Below, piece after piece: positions 50,040 to 60,582 of a stretch of 64,000 nt of DNA. The notes beneath the pieces are model-generated. The model did no database searches. It saw only the letters and a program-made list of their open reading frames with translations, and had not been told where the DNA came from. Source of the DNA: Onthophagus taurus (lineage: Eukaryota; Arthropoda; Insecta; Coleoptera; Scarabaeidae); assembly GCF_036711975.1 (NCBI RefSeq), contig NC_091971.1, positions 7,571,501 to 7,635,500 of the forward strand, given 5' to 3'. A program made the position numbers and the translations under genes. Numbering within the stretch: position 1 is the first letter of the stretch; each line of letters opens with the position of its first letter.

Positions 50040-53000
50040 TTTCTGTGTGCGACTAAGAGAGAATGTTGGAGGGGAAGAAGGAAACCGCCGAAACTGAACG
50101 GGTGCGGCATCTGTATCTCATTTATTCGGCCGCAGCCGCCCCTTTCGATTACTTAGGATGCCGTTTGCCGTTTGTATTAGGATCGGCCGAATCCGCGTTT
50201 ATGCAAATTGGACACGGGTCATGTATCAATTTATTAGAATATAAAGCTTACCGAGCCTGTTTCCTCCCAAATTGACATGTTCAAATTCAATTCTAAACCC
50301 GGTCGGCGCCAGTTTACGGTATGACTTGGGAGTTTCTGGGGAAACGATCCAAATCTAAACTGAAGCCGGACGTAAATTAAATGTAAATTACGTAAATGCG
50401 AAGCTGTTTCGAGATAATTGACAATTATTTTTCAATTATAAATAAATTGACCTACAACTAGAGTAGCGGGAGCATGCAATTTCCTATAGATTAATTAAAT
50501 TAACCGATATGTTGGCGCTGAATTTAAACGAGTTTTCTAAATAGTTCATTAAACCCTTTTATATATTTTAGTAACGTACAGGGCATATTTAATGATGGGA
50601 TTTTATATTAATTATCGTATCATAATTGAATGTATTATATTCGCTCTCGCTGCGAATGCTATTAATGAGCAACCCACAAGCACGCAAATAATTCTATATT
50701 AAACCCTCCACTTTGATTATTTATTATTTTAATAATAAATTAAAAATTAACCACCATCAAAATTAAATAATAAATCTTATTCACCATCCAAATAAAAAAC
50801 TTCTAAATTCCAATATATCGTTTGTCACATCCCAAAAACAGTGACAAAGTAGAATAAGGGGAGCTATAAAAGAATGGGAGCCGTATCTAACACGGATTAT
50901 GCAACAGAATGCAATTTTCCACTGCGTTCCGCAAAAGATATTTAAAGCAGATGTGTGCAAGTTGTGGAAAACGGTAAGAGGGGGCATAAATTTATATAAT
51001 TGGTTCTGCCGAACCATTTACTTTCGAAAATTGTTGTTGCAGCTTTTACGACGAGTGGCGAAGCTTTTCTTTATTTAGGAGGGACCGTTTGACGTAGATA
51101 ACTCTTCTTTATACCACCTAAAATACATCTCAAAAAAAGGATAACTACAGTACGTGCTGATGTCCAATGAAATAAAAATGTACTAAAAATTTCCCTTCTT
51201 CAAAATAAAACGTGGATGTTCGTAATAACCTGCCTAAGCAAAAAAAAGTTCCCCCCATTTTTGCGCGGGCCAAAATTGTATTTTTAATTCCTCAATAAAG
51301 TCGACTCGGTTCGAATTAATTGAAGAGTCTGAAAAAAAAAACTTCGATCATTTTCAAGAGGAACGTTCATCTTTTCGGGAGATGAATTATTAACAACTTA
51401 ATTTTTCCACTTTGGCACAAAAAGTGACCGTCGTTAAAATTCTTAAACGAAGCCGAAGGTTATTCAGCGTCGACACAATAGAGACGTAAATGAAGAGATT
51501 CGATAAAATTTTAAGGGTGTATAGAAGACAAACCACCTGGAAGAACCGTTTTAAACACCCCGAGAAAGTCATTAAACGAAATTAGAAAAGCCGAAACGAG
51601 AAATCATTCCTCGATTTATCGACATTTTAAAGTGGTTTTAATTAATAACTTTCCATTTAAACAAAGTCTAAAAGGGTAGCGAAATTCAAAATTCGGTAGC
51701 AGCTGGTTTATTGTTACCGATTACTAAAGTTATGATTAGAAATGGTTCCAATACAAAACTTTTTGTGTTTATATTAAACAACGAATGGAATTTTGGCGTT
51801 CTAAAAAAATTGTTTCATAAAAATGCAATCATATTAGTAATACTAGATGGTTTGGTATTCCCTTCCCCAAAACACCGATGTAATATCCGTACTATTTGCG
51901 AAGGACAGCGAACCATCCGTACTCAAAACACCGGTATTATTGTACGTGCTGTCCGAAAATCGTGATCGGCATACGACCGCTAACTAGATTCGGAAGCTGG
52001 GGGCATCCCGCCGAGCGAGACCTCGTCCAACGGATAAAATCCAATATCCTACTCGTACATCAACACACACACACGCCTTTACACACTTGAGTTTCTATTT
52101 GCCGGCAGTGTGTAATACAGCCCGGGGCCCCCTTGTTAAGCCCCCGTCTATCAGGATTAAGTTGGGGCGAAGTGCGCCCGTCAATCTCTTGCCCATTCAC
52201 CATCTCCATCGCGACACGCCGTTATTGACGCACCCGAAAATATTATGCTAATACTTCCCGGACGGGGAGTTCGTAAGCAAAGACTCCTATATCGAGCAAT
52301 ATTGAGATATTACCGAATCCTATTGAATATCACTTGTCACGTATACTCTGCGACGCAGGAAGTTGTATTAAATGTAAGCCATTCTATTAAGTCTACGTAA
52401 AGGGAGGATAAACGAATCCATCACTTGGAGATATATTGAGTTAGCGTTCAAAATCTAATATTGAATTTAAATTACTATTTATTTTATTAAACAATTAAGC
52501 ACATAAATTATAATAAATGAAATAAAATAAGCAAATTAAATAATCAAAATCATTAGCACAAGGTTTACAACTCATCTGGTATAGACGAGGACGCTTGCAA
52601 AAATGTGATGGCTACTTTCTGATTAATATAATATTAACCATTGAGATTCGACCACAGGTGACCTCGGCTTAATTAGTCAAAAGATCTACAATTTCACCTA
52701 ATGAAGTCGAGGCAGTTACAATATGATGACGTGTCCAAATAGTTACATTAAAAGTTAAGTACAAATCCCTGCATCTTAGATCGCATTAGAAGTTCATTTA
52801 AAAATCATACAATTACTACATCTAAATCGTTACAAATCTTTAGCACAAATCTTACAATCGTTTAGTCGTAACAAAAACTTTCAGTTGTCAATGTCAAGTT
52901 TAATTTTATTATTATATTCGTAATCTTCATAAAATAATGATGAAAATGAAAATCCCGTTTTTCTCAACACTATTCATTTGTCGTTTAGTCAAGTGATGCG

Positions 53001-53340
53001 TAACGCGGTCCAATTAAAATTAAGCATTAAATTAATTTGAAAACCGCTACTAATTAGTAAAATTTAATTACTACTTTAAAATCAAATTCAAATAGTAAAA
53101 TACACGATATTCAAACGAATTACACATTTCGCGTAAAATAATCAAATCAATAAATGAGGTGAAAATGATTTACCCTCGAAAACCTACATTTACTCTACAT
53201 TTGGATGATGAACCGAATTAAAAAATTAAAATACAATTTGTTACATAACAGTCTAATTTCGAATCGAATTGATTTATTGCATTTTATTAAATAAATTAAA
53301 TTACAACTTTTTAGTATATTGGGTTGCATATCCACAACCA
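50040..53340. other. Intergenic, nothing recognised
   Basis: No gene assigned. A short (CA)n-like run lies at about 52062-52085. Local GC-richer sequence occurs at about 50050-50330 and 51960-52280. The AT-rich DNA from 52440 to 53340 precedes IFT80. Confidence 0.45.
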
Positions 53341-53352
53341 ATAAAGTTCTCT

Positions 53353-53366
53353 ATTACCATAGCAAC
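53353..53366 (+). promoter_or_regulatory. RFX X-box upstream of IFT80
   Basis: ATTACC-AT-AGCAAC fits the X-box consensus RYYRYY N1-3 RRNRAC at every position and lies 35 bp upstream of the IFT80 start codon. X-boxes bound by RFX factors control ciliary genes in flies, worms and vertebrates, so the site is where it should be. Confidence 0.75.
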
Positions 53367-53400
53367 CACTTCATATACAAATAAACGTCAGAAAAGAAAA

Positions 53401-56400
53401 ATGAAGCTAAAAGTAACTGTTGCTAAAAATAATTATCATAAAGCTGCTGTAACGTGTTTAAGTTGGAGTACAACTGAAGAAGTTTATTCGGCAGGGTAAG
53501 TTTTAATAAGTTAAATAATCTAATTACTTTAAAAAACATTTATAGTGATGATAACCAATTGTTATGTTGGAACGTTTCAAATAACGAAGCAATTAAGGTC
53601 ACCGATTTCAAAGCAGAGCTGCTTCCAACCGATTTACATTTTTTGCCTCGAATTGGGGGAGCTTTAGGAAAACACGGAGATCTGATATTAATCACTTCAA
53701 CAGATGGCAAATTTCATATAGTTAATAAATCTGGAAGAATTGAACGATCTGTTGAGGCTCATAAAGGAGCTATTTTATCTGGACAATGGAGTAATGATGG
53801 ATCAAGTTTGTTAACAGGTAAAGTTTAATGTAATTTCAAATTGAACTATCACATTAAATGCATTGTTGTTCTCTTTTTTAAGCTGGAGAAGATGGATTTA
53901 TAAAAATATGGTCTCGTTCTGGTATGTTGAGGTCTACAATAGTTTCAAGTGATTTCTCAGTTTACGGGGTTAGTTGGTCACCGGATAATCAATCAATAGT
54001 TTATACAAGCGGTAAATTCATTGTGATTAAAAATTTAGCACCGAATACAAAACCTCATAAAGTAATTATTATTTGAACCAAAATAATTGTTTCTAATTAT
54101 TAATTTATTTCTAGTGGAAAGCTCATGAAGGTATTACATTATGCCTATCATGGAGTTCCTCATCCGAGTTAATTATATCAGGAGGAGAAGATTGCAGATA
54201 CAGAGTATGGGACAACCAAGGGAGACAATTATTTTCAAGTAACTTACATGATCATCCTATAACCTCTATGGCTTGGTCCCCAAATGGGGATCTTTTCGCG
54301 GTTGGTTCTTATAATACTTTACGTCTTTGCGATCGCTCAGGGGTATAAATTAAAAGAAAAAGTAATCACAAAATAATAAAAAAATTTTAGTGGTCTCAAT
54401 CGCTTGAAAAACCATCAACGGGTTGTATTTATAAAATATCGTGGTCTAGTGATGGAACTCAACTTGCTGGGGCTTGCGCTAACGGCCACGTTTTATTTGC
54501 ACACATCGTAGAGCGACAAGTTTCTTACTTAAATTATGTAGCAACCGTAACTGAACGAAAAGTTGTGGTGGTTAAAGACGTTTTAAATGATGCAACAGAA
54601 GTTTTAGATCTTCCCGAAAGAGTTATTCAAATGTCACTTAGATATAATCACTTAGTTTTAACAACACCCATACAATGTTATATTTATGCCACTGTAAATT
54701 GGAATACCCCAACTATTTTTGATTTAAAAGATGGGTGTGTTATTTTATTGCTATTAACTGAAAAGTAAGTTAATTTTTTTTTAAATTAAGTACACTTACT
54801 TAATTATCGTAGCCGACGTCATCATTGCAAGTATGCAACCAATATCACAGTATTTTTATTACATTACGCGATTTGTGTATTGCAATACCAATATTGTGAT
54901 ATTAGTTGCATACTTGCAATGATGACGTTGGGTACGATAATTAATTAACACACTGTATATCTTATTGAAGAATTTTAATATAATAGGCATTTTTTATTGG
55001 TTGAAAAAACCACCGTGGGTCTTTATAATTATCAAGGTAGATTAATAGCATCGCCAAGATGGCCAAATATGCGTTTGGATAACATTCGAAATTGGCAAAT
55101 ATCTTTATCGCCGGATGTATTGGTGATTAGGGATGCTTCCGACACTAAATTGATTCACATCGTGGATATAACATCAAATAGAAGTATGATGGAACAGTCG
55201 TCTACTATCCAACATTCAAATCAAGTACTACAAATATCATTAAATCAATCAGGAGGTGCCGGAAATAGAATTATGGCCGTTTTAGATAAAAATAAAGATG
55301 TTTATGTTATATCGATCAAATCACAACATAAAACATTTTCTAAATTAGGTGAGGAACTGCACTAAATCTGGCGATAGATTACTATACTCTATTTTTTAAT
55401 GCGGAAGAGAAAATGAAAAGTCACGTTTACACAGTGTAATTTTTCAAAGCTATTTTTTGGCGGGAGTTTTAAAACCCGAGAGGATTTTAAGTAAACTGTA
55501 GTTACGAATTTAATTACTTGTTTGTTTAAACATAATAAAAACCATTCATCTAGCGTTGAATAACAAATAAAACTAGACAATACTAGCACTAGAACTAACA
55601 CTAGACCAAGAACAAGAAACATTCCGTTTAGCTGTACCTCTGTTAAGACAGCTGATAGGTGGTAGGTAGCGCTAGTTAGCATAAAATATCACTGTTGCAT
55701 ATTTTAATTGAACTAACACAAGACCTAGAGCTAGAATCATTCAGGTTTAGCCGTCCTGAGAGACGTGCGGCTAAACCCGAATGTTTCTAGTTCTCGGTCT
55801 AGTGTTGGTTCTAGTTTTACATTAGCACCATAACTAGAACTAACACAAGACCTAGAACTAGAATCATTCAGGTTTAGCCGCACGTCTCTCAAGACGACTA
55901 AACTAACACAGTCGTCTTGAGAGACGTGCGGCTAAACCTGACTGATTCTAGTTCTAGGTCTTGTGTTAGTTCTAGTGGCAGTGGTAGGTAGCGCTAGGTT
56001 GCATAAGATTACTATGTTGTATATTTTTATTGAACTACAACTAGAACTAACACTAGAACTAGAAAGTATCGCTGAAGACGCACGGCTAAACCGGTATATT
56101 TCTAGTTCTCGGTCTAGTGTTAGTTCTAGTATTGCAACACAAGACCTACCACTAGAATGATTCGAGTTTAGCCATACTAAGAAACGTGCGGTTAAACCCG
56201 AATATTTCTAGGCAGCTAGGCAACATCTCGAATTTTCCTAGTGTAATTTTTGCTTAAGACTAACTAATAGCAACCCTTGTTTTTGGCGCTTCAATTTGAA
56301 AACACTCTTCTGAATTAAAAAAATAGAGTATACATTGTGTTGTAGAGTAGTAACCAAGTCGAGGTCACTTGCAGCCAAGGCACTGCAATATGTGTAGCTT

Positions 56401-57536
56401 AACTTGTATTATGATGCTAGAGTCGCAAGCAGCCTCAGCTTAATCAGAAGATACACTGAAATCAAGGAAGCAAGCTGAGATTCTACAATAAAAGCACTGC
56501 AATATGTATTGCTGAACATATACAATATTTTCATTCGTAATTATTTATTTTAGGTGGTCAAATTCAAGGTTTCCAATGGAATTCGGATGAAAATATGTTA
56601 GCAGCTATACAAGACACACATTTAGTGGTTTGGTATTGCCCGTCGGCTTGTTTTGAAGCGACGTTATTAAGAATGTGCTCTTTCGTTTACGATTCATTAG
56701 AACTTAGTCGTAGTCCGAAAATCAATGATTTCGTTGGGAATTCAGTTTCGATTCGGCGTTCAGACGGTTCTTTATTAAACGTTCCTATTTCACCTTTTCC
56801 GGCGTTATTACACAGGTATTAAACTTAGTATTTATTTATATAGATAAATAGATTTTTGTTGTAGATATATTCAAGATGGAAAATGGACGGATGCTTTAAA
56901 TATATGTAGAACTACGGAAGATGTGGCTTTATGGACTTGTTTAGCCGTTTTGGCAACTCAATCTCAAAGCGCGGATACGTTAGATGTTGCTGAAGAAGCT
57001 TATGCGGCTATTAATCAATTCGATAAAGTTTTTTATATCCAACATTTAAAAGTATTTGAGTTTTTTTTTAGGTTAAATTAAATTTGAAGCATTTTTATTT
57101 TAAGGAAATGCCTACAAAAGCTCAACAATTAGCTGGTGCGGCTTTATTGGGGGGTTCTTTGCAAACTGCTGAGTCTATATTGATACATAACGGAATGGTT
57201 TATCAAGCTATATTAATAAATTTGCAATTATTTAATTGGGATCGGTAAATATTATTTTAATTAATTTAAACTTTTTGGAATTAAAGAATTTTTTGTAGTG
57301 CTTTAGATTTAGCGACAAAACATAAAAGTCATGTTGATACTGTGTTGTATGTGAGACAAAGATATTTGGATAAAATTCAAAAACAAGAAGTAAATGAGAA
57401 GTTTGTGAAATTGAGGAATTCGGTAATGTTAATAATAAAGTTTAGGTTGATTATAATATTGATGTTTTAGGTAAATATTGATGAAGAAAAGATTAAGTTG
57501 AAAATGGAACAAGAAAATAATAATTTTAAGAACTAA
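53401..57536 (+). CDS. IFT80: Intraflagellar transport protein 80 (IFT-B subunit), 11 exons, 762 aa
   Basis: Exons 53401-53495, 53546-53817, 53883-54061, 54115-54342, 54391-54764, 54987-55348, 56554-56815, 56865-57051, 57105-57244, 57299-57422 and 57471-57536 join in frame. The protein aligns end to end with vertebrate IFT80 (about 777 aa). WD40 repeats come first: [56 protein letters not shown] and [21 protein letters not shown] second propeller ([31 protein letters not shown]) and a C-terminal helical repeat region ([33 protein letters not shown]) follow. It acts in the IFT-B train that builds cilia, which in insects are found mainly in sensory neurons and sperm. I chose ATG 53401 because upstream ATGs lack homology. 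Intron 5 holds a MITE and intron 6 a repeat cluster. Confidence 0.97.
54804..54940. mobile_element. MITE-like inverted repeat in IFT80 intron 5
   Basis: A left arm from TTATCGTAGCCGACGTCATC through ATTGCAAGTATGCAACC to AATATCACA is matched by the inverted right arm with few mismatches, leaving a ~35-40-bp loop. TTAA stands at 54800-54803 and 54941-54944, possibly a target duplication. There is no coding capacity. This looks like a small hairpin MITE; the parent family is unknown. Confidence 0.75.
55556..56215. repeat. CTAG palindromic repeat cluster in IFT80 intron 6
   Basis: Several tandem units occupy most of the 1,205-bp intron. Arms read AACTAGAACTAACAC, then AAGACCTAGAACTAGAATCA. Stems read GGTTTAGCCGCACGTCTC, with the inverse GAGACGTGCGGCTAAACC. 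The best hairpin is at about 55847-55971. The segment GGTAGGTAGCGCTAG appears at about 55664 and 55984, suggesting a unit of roughly 315 bp. No coding potential. Confidence 0.85.
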
Positions 57537-57566
57537 AAATTACTTTTTCTTTTTTTTCAGCGATAT

Positions 57567-57572
57567 ATTAAA
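57567..57572 (+). terminator. Variant poly(A) signal ATTAAA for IFT80
   Basis: ATTAAA, the commonest variant hexamer, lies 31 bp after the IFT80 stop codon. If used, the IFT80 transcript would end at about the stop codon of the convergent RABGGTA gene. Confidence 0.35.
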
Positions 57573-57613
57573 TGCATTAATTATGAAATTGTGTTTAAAA
57601 AGTTATTTATCAT

Positions 57614-58851
57614 TTACTTTATAGATATTTTCAAATAATCATCATATTGCCCAGCTCTCAATGAATCCATTTTTTTCAAATCTTGATAATATTCAACTCT
57701 TTTATCTAAAAACTTTTCATCTGTCATCCTTAAACTTCCTGTTAACCATACTTTACCCATAATAATCCCTACAAAAAAAATAGTATCATTTTATAAGTAC
57801 AAATGCTTTAACAGTTAAAATGTGTTAGATTTGGTTTTAATAATATATCATTTCATTTCTAAAGATAATTCAATAAAAGTGGAAAGGTCTCATTAAAACC
57901 TACATTTACAATCAGGATCTAATTCTAATAATTCTTCTAAATTCCCCAACAACTCTTTTCTTTGCTCATGATCAACATTACGATGACTTAAAACCCATCG
58001 AAGATAAAACCAAGCACTGCTATCAGCAGGATCAGTAAAAACAGCACTTTTAACCAAATCCAATTCACCCTGAATGCTTTCATCATCTAATTTTCTTAAA
58101 GTACTCCTATAATGCCATGAGGAATAGTTTGAAAAGTTTACATTTAATCTTTCTGTGGAAAATTTAATTTCTTCTAATAGGGTTATGCCTATTTTGTTAA
58201 GCATTAATCTTCGATAATCCCAACAATGAACTATAAGATAAAAAATGTTTTACAAACTTTATAACTTATTGGAATTAGATTAATTACAGTTTCTATCATC
58301 CAAAGACAAATACTTAGTGCACAAATTAAACTCTTGATTCCAATTCGGTTTTGGATGATGATCTAATATCCAATAACGATGGTGCCAAGAACCATAAGAT
58401 TTTGGATTATTTAGAAGACATGATTCAGTTAATTTTATTTCATTTTCTAGAAACTTTATCAAATCTTCCGTATTTTCCCCTTCTTCCCCTGTCTTTTGAC
58501 TAAGAATTAAATATAATTAGTTACAAAAGAATCAATTATTCATACAAATAACCTCTCTTGTAGTTGTTGAAGCACAACTTCTTTTCTATAATTCCATAAA
58601 GTATACACATCTGGATTGGATTGCAAGATTTGGGCACAAAGTGAATACGTTTCAACGTGATACGGTACAGATTTTCTATTTAAAGACACTTGATTCATTA
58701 CATGTTTATAAGCAGCCAATTTCTTTTGCTGTTCTTTTTGTTTGAGGAGTTTTTGTTGTTCTGTAGTACGAACTTTTAATCTCCCGTGCTAAAAAAAGTT
58801 TAATTTAATTATTTCCCTTAGTTTAATCAATATAAAACGTATACAAACCAT
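57614..58851 (-). CDS. RABGGTA: Rab geranylgeranyltransferase alpha subunit, short form, 310 aa
   Basis: Minus-strand exons: 58851-58849 (only the ATG is coding), 58788-58553, 58499-58288, 58230-57904 and 57768-57614. They join in frame to 310 aa. The protein starts MHGRLKVRTTEQQ, as in animal RabGGTA (MHGRLKV), and carries five prenyltransferase-alpha repeats: LWNYRKEV, YGSWHHRYWIL, HCWDYRRLML, YSSWHYRSTL and SAWFYLRWVL. With the beta subunit and Rab escort protein it attaches geranylgeranyl groups to Rab C-terminal cysteines in the cytosol. It lacks the Ig-like and leucine-rich domains of the vertebrate protein (about 567 aa) and resembles yeast Bet4 in size. Its stop is 77 bp from the IFT80 stop on the other strand. 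Splice phases all agree. Confidence 0.93.
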
Positions 58852-59303
58852 TTTATAAAAATATTAAATTGTATTGGGAACGTAACATAACCTCACTTTT
58901 ATCTGTCAAAAAATATTTTATCCTTAAATTATAGAATTTATTTAATTATCAATTTATTTATTGAGAAATTACAGTTTCTTTTTAATTTAAATAAACATAA
59001 TAAAGAATACAGAAATGTCTTTTTGATTTAGAGTAAAAATAATTTAATTTAAATAACCTCACTTTTATGTGTCAATTCTTTTAACCAAAAGGAATAATTT
59101 TCTTTAATGAGGATTTTAAAATTATATTTGAGAAAACGTTTTTATTTCAAAAAATTTTAAACCGTGCAAATAGTTACAAGTAGTAATTTTTTAAGTTACA
59201 TGGACAATAAGACTTAAAATACATGAAAAGGATTTCTTTCTTGTTTTCTTTATGTACAATGCGTGTTTATTTTTTAATTTAATATCAAATACTTGTTTAT
59301 AAC
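58852..59303. other. Intergenic between RABGGTA and CSN8
   Basis: AT-rich. Contains the RABGGTA promoter/5' UTR and the CSN8 3' end. CCTCACTTTTATnTGTCAA occurs twice (about 58891-58909 and 59047-59065), a short local direct repeat of unknown meaning. Confidence 0.45.
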
Positions 59304-59309
59304 TTTATT
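59304..59309 (-). terminator. Poly(A) signal AATAAA for CSN8
   Basis: On the minus strand, AATAAA lies about 12 bp after the CSN8 stop. It would give a very short 3' UTR. Another copy at about 59263-59268 may be used instead. Confidence 0.4.
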
Positions 59310-59321
59310 ATAACTTTAAAC

Positions 59322-60085
59322 TCAATTTTCAAGAAAGGACACAAAATCGGTGAGCTTGTAAAGTTGATCCTCACTCGAGATGTGTCCGCTAGGTTCTAAT
59401 TTAGGTCTAACTGGATGTACCATTTGAGTGTCAGCTTCGACTAACCACCCTTTTTCAATACAAGCTGCCCCGGCAACTTCAACATTAAGATCTGTCATGG
59501 ATGCCACAGTTTCAAGGGCTATTGATGAGAAAGATTGTGCTATCAAATCCACAGCTCTACTTCTTACATTTTCTAAAAATAATGATTAAATAAAAAAAGT
59601 TTATGAAATTTTTATATAAATATGAAACCTTGAACAAGATTCATAAGTTCTGCAACTGTATCCGACCATTTAACACTTGTTAATGCTCTATAAACGGCAG
59701 GAAAGTCCCTTTGCCACATATGTTGAGCAACAGTCCATATTTGTCCTAATTCAGGCTTGCATAATTTTACCACATCGGGTATTCGTTTCCATAAATACTT
59801 AGCATTACATCTAAAAAGAGAAAAATGACAGAAAAGTTAGGTTAGGTTTAAAATATAATGATTTTGCGACGAATAACGGAATAACTTACAAATCGTTCTG
59901 GCATAAATAAATAGCTAACAATTGTTCGTAAACTTCGTACGTAGCGGTGCCGTTTGGGGCCTAAAATAAAAATATTTAGAGGTGTCATAACCTCAAATAA
60001 AAGTTTGGAAACCGAATGCGGGACTCACTTCAAGCTCCTGTCTTTCTAAATCTTCTGCTAATGTGTTTATATTATCCTTTAACAT
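59322..60085 (-). CDS. CSN8: COP9 signalosome subunit 8, 4 exons, 186 aa
   Basis: Minus-strand exons 60085-60029, 59960-59890, 59810-59629 and 59572-59322 join in frame to 186 aa (human COPS8 is 209). Family hallmarks in order: ELEAPNGTATYEVYEQLLAI, NAKYLWKRIPD, ELGQIWTVAQHMWQRDFPAV, RAVDLIAQSFSSIALETVA (PCI-like helical region), EKGWLVEADTQMVHPVRPK and the closing LYKLTDFVSFLEN. CSN8 is the smallest subunit of the complex that removes NEDD8 from cullins. The loop that is longer in mammals before the last helix is short here. Upstream lies a short divergent open frame at 60162. Confidence 0.96.
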
Positions 60086-60161
60086 TTTAAGCTATTGTCT
60101 AGAGGCAGGCCACTTTTATTAATAGTAAATACCCGTTAAATATTTAATTATTTCGTTCGAA

Positions 60162-60245
60162 ATGACAACCAACATTTTTCCTAATCGACCAATAGTTTAC
60201 CAACAAGCTTTTGGGCATGTCCCTAAAGTATGGCGGGATATTTAA
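60162..60245 (+). CDS. Possible 27-codon open frame or first exon, divergent from CSN8
   Basis: ATG at 60162 opens a frame starting MTTNIFPNRPIVYQQAFG and ending in WRDI. An alternative donor (CCTAAA|GTATGG at 60223-60228) could instead make it the first exon of an unseen gene. It starts 76 bp from the CSN8 start codon, head to head, as in a shared promoter. I see no matching downstream exon and do not recognise the peptide. Weak call. Confidence 0.25.
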   Translation: MTTNIFPNRPIVYQQAFGHVPKVWRDI

Positions 60246-60582
60246 AAATAACATTTTAAAATAATAATTTACATTAATCTATTTATTATTTATGGATAGG
60301 TTATAATTTAAAAGTTGGTTAAATATTGGATATTAATTTTAGAAAAATATTAAACGTACAGGTTATGATACTTAATTTAGCTATTCTCTATTAGAGGGCG
60401 CTGAAATCGATATTATATTATTTATTCTTATTTTACTATATTTTTTTCATTTTATTTTTGGATGAAATTATATTCAACTCATATAATGTTGTATAAAAAT
60501 TAATTTGCTTATTTAATTACAATGATATTTCTGATATAAAAATTATGTGACAAATTTACAAGACATACTAAAATATAAATAA
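60246..60582. other. Intergenic, 3' of the 366-aa gene
   Basis: AT-rich, no recognised features. On the minus strand it holds the 3' UTR of the uncharacterised gene. Confidence 0.4.

Noticed and set aside
53269..53400. Upstream in-frame ATG extending IFT80 by 44 residues
   Set aside because: The extension has no homology and contains the X-box; MKLKV at 53401 matches the family's N-terminus.
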